64,000 nucleotides of DNA from Zhengitettix transpicula (GCA_037074705.1 CM073590.1:48892395-48956394), one strand, 5' to 3'; counted from the first letter of the stretch, positions 32,890 to 44,850 are shown. Notes: generated by a model from the sequence alone, not told the origin. Program-made: numbers and translations.

Positions 32890-34075
32890 GTGACAGATTT
32901 TTTTAAAATTTATCTTTAGACTAGAAACGTGTAAAAAGAGTTATTAAGTGAAATAAACTTAAGATTTATTGAGACACTTTAAAACAATTAATAATTGGTA
33001 GCTTACTGCACTCGATGGCCTGGTGCGTTTCTCTTAAAGGTTAAACTTTACATATTCCATCAATAGTATAAAATGTGGTGGAGTATACGTAACAGCTGAC
33101 AGATACGTGTTAGACTTAGCGGATTTCTTGTTCGATTCTCTTGTCACATCCTACAGCGGTCATTCCGACCGAAACTAATATATGTAATGGCAAATTAATG
33201 TCTGAGAAATTATTTTGGTAGATGTGAATAGTATTTATAACGAAAACTTTATAAAAATAAGAATACGAGCATAATTAAGGAAAAAAAATTGAGTCTTTTT
33301 GCAAAACTAACAAATTTTAATTTATATATTAATAGCGTAAATTCATGTTTGTGGACCCCACAAACTGTGTGCGTTATGGTAAATTAATTTAAATTTTCAT
33401 TTTCAAACAGGAATTTTTCATATTATTGTTCGTTTACTAAACAAAATCCTTTCCTACTTATGTTGAGAAAACTTGTCACGTGATTACTTCTCTCTGCACT
33501 CAAACCACAACGGCTCATATATATGTAAATGCCCTGTCTACTCTGGTCAAAGGAATTGCCAATATTAACTCCAAGTCGGGAGGAGTTTGACATATGTAGT
33601 CCGTTAGTAATCCTTTCCACTTTAAAAACAGAATGTTACTATACAACAATTTTACAGTTGTATATGTAATTTTAACTCTGTTTCATTTAACCAACATCAA
33701 TTATTTAAAGTACCTCAGTAATCTAAAACATCCGTATGTAAACTTATATGTAATTATTCCATGATTTGGAATTTCTAAATTCAGATTATTAATATAATGA
33801 AAATTACTAATAATGATATGAACGAATCAAAAATTGAGTTCTTGTTGATAAGTTATATAAAAGTTATTTGAACATATCCATTAAGACCATATGAACTTCT
33901 TCCCGGTTATGAAACTAACAGAAATTCTCTCACATAATTAAATTTGTTGTTATAAGGAGAAAACCTACCGAAGAAATTCTCATTATTCCTAGATTTATGA
34001 AATCAGGTCTGTACCTTGCTAAAATTAGATCGTTTGACAACAATAATAATCCTTCAACACAGAATATCCAACAGA

Positions 34076-34111
<36 letters not shown>

Positions 34112-35001
34112 CAGTTATATATTTTTTAATTATTTCTGTATTAAATTAATATAATGATAATTTTATCAATATTGTGTTTACTGGATATGCATTGTTTAGG
34201 AGACAGTTAAAACAGTGGTTAATAAAGACATTTTAACATTGTTGACCTAGCGCCATGTCTAAATTATTACGCTGTGTGAAACAGACATTTTTTCTAAGCC
34301 GTAATATGACATAAATTATCTGATTGGTGAATTTATCAGAATCTTGGAACCCGCTTGAAAGCAAGACGACGAAGAAGTCATTACCCGATGGGTATTTGAG
34401 CGAGAAATTTAAAGCTCGTCGGTTGCCGGCGGCATGACCATTAAACCACCAGATTCGGCAGTTTATAATAGTTCATTTATTAGTGTAAATCACGAAATGG
34501 TAATAAAATATTTTGAAGTAATCTCAAGTCAGTAGGTTGAAAACTGGAGGAGCTGTTATTACACGACACGATAAGACAGGAGTCATCTACTCAATAATTC
34601 GAACACGACGAGGATAAATGAAGTATTCCATCTCGCACCCCGTGACGAAGAGTCAAAACCATAGAAAAATCTGGTGGCCTGTCCGGGAGCTACGTGGAGG
34701 ATACAGCTCCTAGTTACACATGGAGAAAAAAGCGTCGCACAGTAGGCATTCGTAATATATATACACACCTATTCGCCGAGAGGAAACATTCACAGATTTT
34801 AGGACAATTAAACGAAATGTATTAAGATACAACAGTCACAATATGAATTATCTGTCAAACATGTTCATACATCTCAATTATATATAATAAAATATTTAAA
34901 CGCTGTTTTTGGAATAGCAAATTTAGATTCACAATAAAGTAACATTAAATCTGGATTAATATTAATATTGACTAACAATGAAAAAAAAATTCTGTTAATA
35001 A
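32890..35001. other. AT-rich; microsatellite and two GC-richer patches, no gene assigned
   Basis: A TA run lies at about 34077-34107. GC-richer patches at about 34340-34450 and 34560-34750 have no motif I can name; the second has a 61-codon minus-strand ORF (34583-34768). Nothing else was found. Confidence 0.45.
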
Positions 35002-35297
35002 TGTAATGTCTGCGTAAATGTATAGCATTGGCCTCCATCGAGTGAACATGCTCACGCGGTCAACTCGTGTCTCCAGTGAAGTCAGTCTAGCCTCGTCAGC
35101 ACGTCAGTAGTCAATGTAAGTCGAGTCTAGGTCTCAGAGTAGACACAAGTTAAAAGTGCATGTCGAACTATGTGATACAATGTAGAAAGTGTAAGTACTT
35201 GTGCCAGTAATAAATGTTCATAGTGTGTGTGTCTTATCTCTGCTAATATATTTATTGCTTATGCGTGCAATCCTAAAGTATCCGCCACTAGGCGCCA
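35002..35297 (+). mobile_element. Short LTR (296 bp) of a second LTR family
   Basis: It begins TGTAATGTCTGCGTAAATG and ends CACTAGGCGCCA. An AATAAA lies near 35209. After GT, the PBS-like TGGCGACGAGGATT starts at 35300. The base composition, length and PBS differ from the ATAT-targeting family. No matching 3' LTR was found, and coding parts are absent. Confidence 0.65.
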
Positions 35298-35299
35298 GT

Positions 35300-35985
35300 T
35301 GGCGACGAGGATTAAAAACAACGTTAACGAGGATTGAAAACGTTAACGAGGATTGAAAAAAACGTTGACGGGGATTAAAAACAACGTTAATGAGGATTGA
35401 AAACGTTAACGGGGATTAGAACAACGTTAACGAGGATTAAAAACAACGTTAACGAGGATTGAAAACGTTAACGAGGATTGAAAACAACGTTGACGGGGAT
35501 TAAAAACAACGTTAACGAGGATTAAAACAACGTTAACGAGGATTAAAAACAACGTTAATGAGGATTGAAAACGTTAACAGGGATTAGAACAACGTTAACG
35601 AGGATTAAAAACAACGTTAACGAGGATTGAAAACGTTAACGAGGATTGAAAACAACGTTAATGAGGATTGAAAACGTTAACGGGGATTAGAACAACGTTA
35701 ACGAGGATTAAAAACAACGTTAACGAGGATTGAAAACGTTAACGAGGATTGAAAACAACGTTGACGGGGATTAAAAACAACGTTAACGAGGATTAAAAAC
35801 AACGTTAACGAGGATTAAAAACAACGTTAATGAGGATTGAAAACGTTAACGTAGATTAAAACAACGTTAACGTGGATTAAAACAACGTTAACGAAGATTA
35901 AAAATAACGTTGATGAAGATTAAAAACAACGTTTATGAAGATTAAAAACAAAGTTAATGGGGATTAAAAAATCGTTACTGAGGTC
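35300..35985 (+). repeat. Minisatellite of about 32 units grown from the LTR leader
   Basis: The unit is (AACA)ACGTTAACGAGGATT(A/G)AAA, in 19- and 23-bp forms, repeated about 32 times. It starts exactly at the PBS: GGCGACGAGGATTAAAAAC is itself a unit variant. Variants marked by GATTAGAAC recur at about 35415, 35584 and 35687, showing higher-order repetition of about 100-170 bp. The last five or so units (after 35860) are more diverged, as expected for the edge of an array. Confidence 0.93.
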
Positions 35986-36009
35986 GTGATTGCTGTAGGC
36001 TGGTACGTC

Positions 36010-36617
36010 GTCGGTTCCATATCAGGGGATAAACCTCGTTTACAGATTTTAATTAATTGTTTAGTGCTCACGAATGTCTTTCTGGTACCAGATATGATTC
36101 TTGGAGCTTGAGGACAACACTCACTAAAAAGGTCATTATTCACTGATTCTACACATTAAATTTTTAAAATACACACGGTCGATGTTCTCGTTCTCTGTCA
36201 CCTGGAACTTTGGATCAGCCGCCCCTCAGTCAGCCCTCGGACGTAGATCTTCTTGATGCCTCTATGCGAAATTTAGTTCAGCCTGTGTGGAAAAAAACCT
36301 TTTGCTTTCAAATTTGCGATTATTATTTGAGTCTCTCCGTCAAAACTGTTTACTCGCGTTTTATGTAAACTAATAGATCTCGCAGTTGGACTTCTTGGAC
36401 CGCGCTATTCATACTTTTATATCAGCATCCACATTCTCCCGTAACGTTCGCCGGACTCCTTTAACATTTCAGTTCTCGACGCAGACTAACTTCCTACTCT
36501 CGCGCATTTCCCGGCAACATTATCCGACAAAGAGCCGAGATTGTTACTTTCAAAACTCGTGCCGCTAACAATCCAATTATATTAAAACAATTAATGGCCT
36601 CTTTAATTGGTAATACA
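36010..36617 (-). mobile_element. LTR D, antisense, partial
   Basis: It aligns with LTR A at 14950-15616: CTGGTACCAGATATGATTCT, ACTCACTAAAAAGGTCATTA, AAAATACACACGGTCGATG, CACCTGGAACTTTGGATCAGC and a terminal TTAATGGCCTCTTTAATTGG then TAATACA. An ATATATATG follows the terminus. The other half of the LTR is missing, cut where the minisatellite locus begins. The ORF at 36386-36568 is not a gene. Confidence 0.8.
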
Positions 36618-38110
36618 ATATATATGATTTGGAAATGGTTCTCGGAGACCCTATACGTTTTCGTCAGATTTAAGAACTGGAATTCTGACGGTTATGTCGA
36701 GGAAAGAAATATGGAATCGGGATCTGTATACAATTTGTAGGTCCAGTGGTGAAATATCTCTACTCTTATATTTTGTTTAGCAGTCGTTAAAATAAAAATT
36801 TGTTATAGTCGTAAATCATGTTTAAAATATGATAAAGTTTTTAATTACGTTAAATGGCGTGATGAAAAATTGACTAGACTCAAAATGTATTGGAGGATGA
36901 GAGCCAATGCCTGTTTATCTTATATTCACTTTAAAATGTGCTGATTTGAATCTTGAACTGTGAACATTACTTAAATAGTAATTCAAAATTACGCGATAAT
37001 TCTTTACCGGAAAGGAAGTATCTTTGACCAGCGAGGAGAAAACCCGTTTCTTGACCTCTCATTCCGCCGCTGGATTGCTCATTATGCGTAAATCATTTGG
37101 CAGTAATGTGATATACGGCGCCATTGCCTCCCGCCAACGTAAGTCTTCGACAGTCAATTCATAACTCGTAACACTGTAAGCAAAAAGTTAACGTGTCCAG
37201 CGCCAGAAACCAATTACCAGAGCGGTGTCAATTTCACGGGTGGAGCTTACATTAAAAATCATAGCAATCATCAAGTTGGAAACACGAGATTTTAATTACA
37301 ATTAATGACGTAATTGAAGAAGCCACGCCTTTTGATTAGAGTATTAAATATATGTCAAAGCTAGGTTTATTACAATGTATCGTGGCGTTCAGGACACATA
37401 AAAAATGGCTAAAACAATTAAATAAGAAAATCAAAGCAATAATATTTTTAATTAGTGGGTCGGCTTGGATGAATTTAGAATAAAACGTTTCATTTAAAGT
37501 GCCCATTCCTTGTCCGAAATTAATTGTTACGAATAAATACACTTCTTAAATTTCTACACAACATTCAAATCGAAACCACATGGCAACAAATAATGACTTG
37601 TTTCTCACAGACCCTATGTTTCCTCGTCATACCTTTTCACAGCAATATGAGGTTGAAAAACTACGTTCATACTTCTTCAATGTCCAATATAAACAAAAAT
37701 ATAATAATATAAATGCAAATTTTCACCTAATTAAAAAGACAGACGTTTCTTGTATATTATTTATATGAAATAAGATATAACAGATTTTCCATTAATCAAC
37801 CAATCCATTGATTACCATATTAAGTTTTTCAATAAAAATAGAGCTATTGTATAATTTCCATATTTTGGCAAATACCTATTTTATTAATATTAAGTTTTCA
37901 TTTTAAATACATATTTTAATTATATTCAGTTCGTTGCAAATTCTCGCCCCAATTCTTGAATTACCCTGATCCTTAATAGTGGAATATCACGCGACTGTCG
38001 AAAACTGTTCAAATTTTATTTTATTCATCTTGAGCAAATATCAGCAACTTATACGTATATTTTTATAAAAGTATGAAAATTAGTCAAACATAAATTTGTT
38101 TTCCACACTT
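36618..38110. other. AT-rich, no gene assigned
   Basis: ORFs at 37336-37542 (-), 37524-37712 (+) and 37580-37768 (+) overlap each other and have no motif. On the minus strand an AATAAA near 38023 could be the polyadenylation signal of the exon candidate that follows. Confidence 0.45.
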
Positions 38111-38112
38111 TA

Positions 38113-38271
38113 GAGCCTTGTTGCGTTGTTCAATGTTACGGGAAACTTACTAGATAATATTGTACGGAAGATTGTATAGTTCCCGCAGTCTTCATAAGAT
38201 ATGCGCCTTGAATCTGCACATTGTTCAAATAACTCCGGATATAACCCTAATACTATTCCGGAGTTTCTTCC
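38113..38271 (-). CDS. Candidate terminal coding exon of an unidentified gene
   Basis: On the minus strand a pyrimidine-rich stretch ending TTACTACTTTTAG abuts an open frame of 53 codons. It starts GRNSGIVLGLYPELFEQCAD, ends FPVTLNNATRL, and is closed by TAA. A polyadenylation-like AATAAA follows about 90 nt later. The peptide has two Cys and a YEDCGNYT block but no domain I can name. The + strand ORF 38160-38615 overlaps in antisense and is an equally open but compositionally weaker alternative. Confidence 0.25.
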
Positions 38272-38507
38272 CTAAAAGTAGTAAAATAAGTTCCAAGCAG
38301 CTAATGGAAGCAATAATACCGCACTATATTCTTGTTTATTGTTACAGAATTACGAACCCCCAAGCCAAATATACACGATGCAATATCATAAGAATTGTAA
38401 ATAAGAGCCCATGGAGGAAACTCGTATCGCAATATATTCACAAGCTGTTTAAGCAGTTACTGGAACAATTAATTCGTACGTTTAAGGAATTAAACCAGTT
38501 TTTTTCT

Positions 38508-38672
38508 TACAACCTTTCAGTGGTATTAAGTCCTGTTAACATTCCTGGTATTGGGCTTGTATTCGGGGACCGCATCTTTCTTCGGTTCTCCGGAAAGACT
38601 AATCGAATAATTTGAATCAGTAGGGAGGCAATGAACGCGAATACAAAAATTAGAAACAACACGTTTGTCATC
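38508..38672 (-). CDS. Candidate first exon with an N-terminal signal anchor
   Basis: An ATG in an AAGATGA context opens MTNVLFLIFVFAFIASLLIQ, a hydrophobic segment of about 23 residues followed by a basic patch (PENRRKMR) and a Pro/Thr/Asn-rich stretch ending GLNTTERL. This is the layout of an uncleaved signal anchor or signal peptide. The donor next to it (GAAAG|GTTGTA) is poor, and its phase does not join directly to the 38113-38271 candidate, so the link between them is only proximity and strand. Function is unknown. Confidence 0.22.
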
Positions 38673-38759
38673 TTAATTATTATATTAAAAAGTTTTAATC
38701 TGTATATGAGGTGAACATATGGTACAATATAGGCTTTAGGATTCAAAACTTTGGCTCAC

Positions 38760-39745
38760 ACAATATCATATGTACGTAACTAAAACTTGGCTGACTAATA
38801 CGAAAACTCTGTACTTAACAAACAGCATTATTATAGTTATTAGCTCCTTTCATTCAATTTTATAACATTACTTTATTACTAATAACATAATTTTATTAAT
38901 TGAATCATACGAGTATTACAAAGTTTAATTATTTATTGAATATTATAAAGATAAAGTTGTGTCTGATAGGTCAACAAAAATGTCCATTTTAAAAAGTCCG
39001 ACAATAAGAAAGCCTGTAAAACCGTATTTATTCTTCCTTAAGAGACTTTAAAATATATTTACTTCTGAGGAATATAACTGTGCTTTGAAACTTATTAAAA
39101 TTTTTCGAATGAAGGAACATTTTTTTTAATTAAACCTATCTTCCTTGTCGGGTCAATGAACTTGTGCGTCCTGCTCGCAATAGAAATAAACTTCATCAGT
39201 GTAATTTTAATTTGTGTCACAATTAAATTTGCTGATGTTCCTTATTTCTGTTCCATACATTTAATTTATCATCTGTATGAAAAGTTTACGTTCATTGTTA
39301 TTCAGTTAGTATTATCGTTTTCCAAACCAAGCGATATGTAGGAAATTTGTATGTTATTAACACGACCGTTTTTAGTTAAATCGAAACAAATTAGTCACGA
39401 AATATAAAATTTGCTAAAGTCAATCTCATTTCCTGTCTAGTGTCGGAATTGATTACCTGCGAACTATTAAAGATTTTATTAATAGGCCAGGATCTAGGTC
39501 GAGACAGTTTCATTGATTGCTTTGAGCTGTTAGGAAATTAATTGCTATAAAGCTGTCTTCAATTTCAAAACAGGTGACCTAATTACTTCTTTCATATAAT
39601 GTTTCCTGGCAAGTAAATTCAATTTACACCTTTAACAGAAGCAAAATTAACTATCCGAAATCGGAAATTATGTTTCGGAAACATTAAACTATATTTTCTT
39701 CCGTGAAACGTTAAAACGGTCTCGTATTCTAATGGTTCAGCGTCC
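38760..39745. other. AT-rich, no gene seen
   Basis: The ORF at 39156-39341 (+) is short and has no motif. Nothing else was found. Confidence 0.55.
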
Positions 39746-39748
39746 GAT

Positions 39749-40273
39749 GTATTTGTACTTGCTTTCTTCCTTTCTTTTTTTAGAGTAACAGGCTACATGA
39801 GGGTAATCCACATAATGGCATAGGAACGGATTTGAAAGTGGGGATGCCGAAGGGTAGAGGAAGGTAGCCAAGGGTTAACTGGGGCTTCCGGGCTATGGTT
39901 TAAGGATCCTACCCGGCGATTCGGCTTAAAGTGATGCAGGGAAAACCCTAGAAAAACATGCATCAGGTAGGTCAGGCATTTGGTAGCTGTGTGGCCGCAG
40001 CTGTACCCTCGCCATGCCTTGACCGGTTTATGACGCACCTGGCCGACAATTCCAATAGGAATAGCGAACTACTCTTACCGTATTCCCAAGGTCTGCGACC
40101 CCGGAACATACACTTCTCAAAACAGGCCGAGGTACCTCGAATGTGGGAACCTTAGCTCAAAAAAACCAGAGAGATGTGAAGGCATCCCCAAAGGTAGCCT
40201 CTGCCAGAGCTCTCTGGGTAGGTTCACCTGCGAGACAATTCTCTCGCAGGCTTCCTTCCAAGTATTTGTACTT
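39749..40273 (-). mobile_element. SINE-R copy 9 with a perfect 12-bp target duplication
   Basis: GTATTTGTACTT occurs at 39749-39760 and 40262-40273. Between them a 501-bp SINE-R lies in antisense: a T-rich start (the A tail on the other strand), AGTAACAGGCTACATGAGGG, the GGATCCTACCCGG block, GGTATTCCAAT-type and CGAGGTACCTCG blocks, and a CTGCGAGACAATTCTCTCGC hairpin at the 5' end of the element. The 12-bp duplication and A-rich tail show LINE-style target-primed insertion and define the ends of the family. ORFs inside are repeat shadows. Confidence 0.92.
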
Positions 40274-40289
40274 TTATGCGGCCTGTGAT

Positions 40290-40558
40290 TTTACAGCAAA
40301 CTCCTCTCCCGTCATCGGAAGGGCGTGGGACAAGTACCCAATGTCCGACCTACCCGATGCAGGTTTTTCTAGGGTTTTCCCTGCATTTTTTCGGCGAATG
40401 CCGGGTAGGATTCTTAAACCATAGCCCGGGGGCCCTAGTAACCCTTGGCTACCTTCCTCTACCCTTCCGCATCCCCCCTTTCTAATCCCTTCCTATGCTA
40501 TTAAAGGGGAGTTGCCCAATGTGGATCACCCTCATGTAGCCTGTTGCCCTAAAAAAAA
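40290..40558 (+). repeat. SINE-R copy 9b, 5'-truncated
   Basis: It starts at TTACAGCAAACTCCTCTCCC and ends CCTGTTGCCCTAAAAAAAAA. It lies head-to-head with copy 9 and is followed by ATACAGAAAATGG. Confidence 0.88.
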
Positions 40559-40571
40559 ATACAGAAAATGG

Positions 40572-41138
40572 GAAAAGACAACATCAAGCCAGCGAGAGGA
40601 TTCTCTCGCAGGTAACCTGCGAGGGTTTTCTCTCGCAGGCAGAACCTTTTAGGAGAGATACGAAGGGGCTACCTTTGGATATGCCTTTTCCTCTCCGTTT
40701 TTGAACTAATGTTCCCAAAAGCCGAGGCACCTCGGCCTGTTCTGAGAGGTGTATGTTCCGGGGTCACAGACCTTGGGCATACGGTAAGGGTTGTCCGCTA
40801 TTCCCATTGGAATAGTCGGCCAGCTGCCTCCTAAACTGGTCGAGGCCCGGAGAAGGGAATGCTGCGTCCCCACAGCAAACTCCTCTCCCGCTATCGGAAG
40901 GGCGTGGGCCAAGTACCCAATTCCCGCCCTACCTGATGCAGGTTTTTCTAGGGTTTCCCTGCATTTCTTTAGGCGAATGCCAGGTAAGATCCTTAAAATA
41001 TAGCCTGGGGGCCCTAGTTAACCCTTGGCTACCTTCCTCTACCCTTCCGCATCCCCCCTTTCAAATCCCTTCCTATGCTATTAAAGGGGAGTTGCCCAAA
41101 GTGGATTACCCTCATGTAGCCTGTTGCCCTAAAAAAAA
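40572..41138 (+). mobile_element. SINE-R copy 10, full length, with a 13-bp target duplication
   Basis: ATACAGAAAATGG occurs at 40559-40571 and 41139-41151. The copy has a double 5' hairpin region (GCGAGAGGATTCTCTCGC and CCTGCGAGGGTTTTCTCTCG), all body blocks and a nine-base A run. At about 567 bp it is the best reference copy in the window. Because the left target copy is also the 3' flank of copy 9b, this insertion landed at the tail of an older SINE-R. Confidence 0.92.
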
Positions 41139-41151
41139 ATACAGAAAATGG

Positions 41152-41481
41152 TAATTCAAAAGACAGTGACAACCATTAACCTTAGATAACTGTGAGACTT
41201 TTAATCATAGAACTTACTTGTACAAAAAGCTAAGTTTATCCACTTATTAACTTATTCACACATTAAAATTAGCACTCTTTTTGTTTATTTATTCGCCGAC
41301 ATTATTAACATACATTCCTCGTTGTTTTTATAAGCGGATAAAAAAAGTTTTATAATTTCAAATAAATCATTAAAGAATAGTATGGAAATATTTTTACATC
41401 AAAAGAAAAGTATGTAGAAATAGGCATAAATTTTACGATATGGATATAATTTATAACGTAATTTACATCATAATAATATAT
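41152..41481. other. AT-rich, nothing seen
   Basis: No feature was recognised between SINE-R copy 10 and LTR E. Confidence 0.5.
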
Positions 41482-42395
41482 TGTGGTAATTAAAAATATG
41501 TAATAATTTAATAAACAAAATTTTACGATTTTAATTATCGGTGGCGTAAATATGGGGATTGTCTACAAGAATATGGGCAGCAATGGGACGTATAGAACTT
41601 AAGATATTCAGAGTTGCTTGGACCATGAAGACGAAAAGTGTGTTTTGAGGACTATGAAATTCGCAGTTGCTTGGACCAGGAAGGCGAAAGGTGTGTTACT
41701 GGTGGAGTTACTGGTACCATATTTGAGCAAGTGTGATTAGGCAGCAGAGACATATTATATTACAGTCCTGGGCTATGGAATTACGACTCGACAGTCTAAA
41801 GTATTTCGTCTATTGCCATATTAATGCAATTATTAAAGTTTTAAAAAACAACGTTATCAACAGATAAGTGTTTTGTGTTTGAAAAGTAATACATTCTTTA
41901 TTCAGTAAAATATGACCTGTCTGTGATGTGTTTTAACAAAAAAAATCGAGTGAGATCGAGCCCAGACGAACAGCTAAGGGTAAAGTAAACAATAAAAAAA
42001 GAATTTTATTAATTAAAAATCCAATGTGTAAATATAATTATCGTCAGATTTCGTATTTCAATAATTATTTAAGGCAGTAATTTTTTTGCATTGTAAGTTT
42101 TTAATTGACATTTTGTAACAATCTTTAGTGCAGGCCCGATAGGCGGCCCTGATATTAAGCCGTGGCTTAACTTGTAAATTTTCAATTGAGATAAGAATAT
42201 GTTTTTATTAAATTAATTTTGAGTTACATTCTGAATTTTAGTTTTCATTTAAAATCTTATCATTATACTTTTAATTTGTTCATTTAAAATCTAAATTAAT
42301 AATTTGATTATTACATTTTGTGCTACTACGTGAGGTTTATTTTAACTTAAAATTAACTTTTTATTTGATAAAAATTTGGCGCCTCGACGTGGGCT
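41482..42395 (+). mobile_element. LTR E plus two PBS-like motifs
   Basis: It starts TGTGGTAATTAAAAATATG after an ATAT and has a terminus TTTGATTATTACA at 42315. Downstream are TTGTGCTACTACGTGAGG (from about 42318) and, about 60 bp later, TGGCGCCTCGACGTGGGC (from 42377), the second being the better tRNA-Lys-type PBS. The CCCAGACGAACAGCTAAGGG block near 41960 is a diverged form of the family's CCCAGTAAAGACCCTGAG. No coding interior or second LTR was found. A 53-bp tandem duplication (CAGTTGCTTGGACCA-type) lies inside at about 41605-41695. Confidence 0.62.
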
Positions 42396-44515
42396 TATTT
42401 AAATTGAATAATTTATTTGTGTTTATTTCAATATATTAACGGAATATTGACGTATTAAGTACTTTATTTGCATCCAATTATTAAAATTAATATAATTAGT
42501 CTAACTTCACTCTAAAACATTTCAATAATAATAGACTGCTAATACTTTATTTATGAAAACAATTACATTTATAAATAAAACTTAGAGATAAATATTCTTT
42601 AAATAAAATAAAGTTATGATATTAACCGCTCTATGTAATTAATGGTAAGCGGCGTTTAGGTTATTCGGAGGAATGAATAATATTATTTTTGAAGAAGTCC
42701 TAAACCTGGGCGATACCCTGAAATTGAATTCCTACCCTCATAATCACATCAAACATCTTATACAATGATTAAAACTTAACGCGAGTATTGAGACAATTCT
42801 TAGGGAGGCGCAAAATAGTTTGTATTTCTGTTATAACATACTGGCTATACTAACAAATAAATATGATGTCTTGATGGAATTAATGTTTGTGAGGTTCACG
42901 CGAATACTACTCCCACAGCGATGACGTCATCCCGTGCGTAATTGGACGGCGATTTCCATATGAACATTTTTGTATTCTTTTCCAGAGAGCCGTAAATTAG
43001 AGCCAAAGAGCAATTACGTAAAAAAACAGATGATGTACTTTCATACCTCTGGGATGGATCGCTGTTATTCAAGTTATTAAAATAGTTAGTTGCAGGCAAA
43101 TTCTCAACCAGCACTCCAACGAGGACGGATCATATTGTAGGTCTTAATTATATCCATTGATAAAAATAAGTATGTCTCTTTTAAATTGGAGTTATTCGTC
43201 GGCCAATTTTGCCAAAGATTTATACAAGAGTATATATAAACGTTCATTTTGTTTAGATACTGGATATTGTTTTACTGCTAATAGTTTCAAATGTGAAATA
43301 AAAATTCAATCAATTTACGAATTAATAATTTAATTAAATAACGAAGAAGTTAACAATTTAAAAAGTTGTAGGTTTAATATTTTCTTCTATGTCAATAGTT
43401 GGGGTTATTGAACAATTAATACATTTCATTTAAAGCATGAATATAATTAAATAAATGATACAATAATTACTTAACATATTACCTCTTTCTTACAAGGTTG
43501 TGGTTGTTAACCAATTGTCGGAATTAATTATATTGTGACCCCGTATTCGAGTGGTCTTCTGTATTATTCTTCCGTTGCACGTCCACGTCTCCTGTTCATT
43601 GCTGTAACTCGTAACAGTTGCTTGCTAACATGGTTCTGGTGTTTCTATTTGAAGATTATTGTTAACCGTACTCACTTAAGAAATATGTATAATTATCAAT
43701 ATTATCAAACTACACGCATAATCTATTGAGAAAGTATAATATTTTTACGTACTTACTGTTGCCTTATAGGTATCCAATTGTTTGAAACTGAAAGCCAATT
43801 TTTTTAAATTAAATGACAATGGTGGACTTGATTAAGAGATATTGTTATTACGTTTGGAGAAAAAGAACTGAGAGTGTTTGTAATAACTTAGATCCATTGA
43901 TATAGAAATAATAATTGACCAAAGGAATGCTTGGTAAAAAAAAGGGAAAGGGCTAACAGACCAACGTTTGAACAGAACGTACGTAAATGTTTTATAATAA
44001 TTCAATGATTTACAAAGTACGGGTGACAGTTTGAGACATATCTGTTCCATGATTCCCAGAACGAACTCTCCCTAATGGGTTTAATTTTGACTCAATTTTT
44101 TTTAAAGTTAGGTACACGCTGTTATTCCGTGATAACTTGAATTAACAGAAGACAAAAACTCGAAAATTAAATTAGTGACTGGATAGATTTTGGTTTTATT
44201 TTAGACTCGGGTCTCATTATTAGCATAAATAAGAAAGCAGACGAGCCACGAAAGTGAATCAGTCATTCATTCATAGTTCAATACATTAACTCGTCCAAAT
44301 TCAAGAAACGAGATAAGAATTTCAAATTTGAAACTCTATTTTGACTTTAAATTATGAGTAATAAATTGATAAACAATTACTCATGCATATTCAGATTTCG
44401 AGAGTTATCAACTGCAAAGAAACGTTCAAAGAAGTTCATGTTGTATACGTGATCCTGTAAGCTATGTGTACAACTATCAGATGATTGTTGATGGAAAACG
44501 GAAGTCTCTATTATA
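42396..44515. other. AT-rich, no gene assigned
   Basis: The patch at about 42890-43130 has slightly higher GC and a 72-codon ORF on the minus strand (42896-43114) with no motif. ORFs at 43535-43729 (+) and 43832-44050 (-) are similarly uninformative. Confidence 0.45.
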
Positions 44516-44518
44516 ATT

Positions 44519-44702
44519 AGTTATGTAGTGTGTTTCTAAACGTTTGCTGTACTTTCTTCTGGCAATCCATGGTAATTACTGCTATGGGTTGCGAATATTT
44601 TTTTACTTCAAGTTATGTAGTGTGTTTCTAAACATTTGCTGTACTTTCTTCTGGCAATCCATGGTAATTACTGCTATGGGTTGCGAATATTTTTTTACTT
44701 CA
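44519..44702. repeat. 92-bp tandem duplication, nearly perfect
   Basis: Units 44519-44610 and 44611-44702 both begin AGTTATGTAGTGTGTTTCTA and end TTTTTTTACTTCA. I see one difference (AACGTTTGC versus AACATTTGC), so the duplication is very young. Confidence 0.97.
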
Positions 44703-44850
44703 AGACCCTGAATGGAAATACAGTAAATTTTGTTATGATGAACTAATGTTTTAAATTGTCCTTATTTTTTTGAAATATAAATATATTAATAATTCAGAAA
44801 GAACAGACGAAGCTTAAATCAAAGCTCAGAAATCAAGGCCGTGAAATTGA

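Noticed and set aside
34340..34450. A-box- and B-box-like motifs on the minus strand (tRNA-SINE candidate)
   Set aside because: The two boxes are about 95 nt apart, too far for a tRNA-derived promoter, and no tail was found.
35300..35985. CRISPR array
   Set aside because: Units of 19-23 bp run directly into one another without unique spacers; it is a minisatellite in a eukaryotic setting.
38160..38615. 151-codon plus-strand ORF
   Set aside because: No motif or repeat; rich in Ile/Lys/Ser from AT bias, and it overlaps exon-like signals on the minus strand. Status left open.
40276..40485. Plus-strand ORFs in SINE-R (FLGFSLHFFGECRVG-type peptides)
   Set aside because: Shadows of the repeat; frame and length vary among copies and frameshifts are as common as in non-coding parts.
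40706..40912. Recurrent minus-strand ORF in SINE-R copies (contains MPKVCDPGTYTSQNRPRCLG)
   Set aside because: The same peptide appears in several copies only because the copies are similar DNA. It is truncated differently each time, has no start or domain of its own, and open frames exist on both strands.
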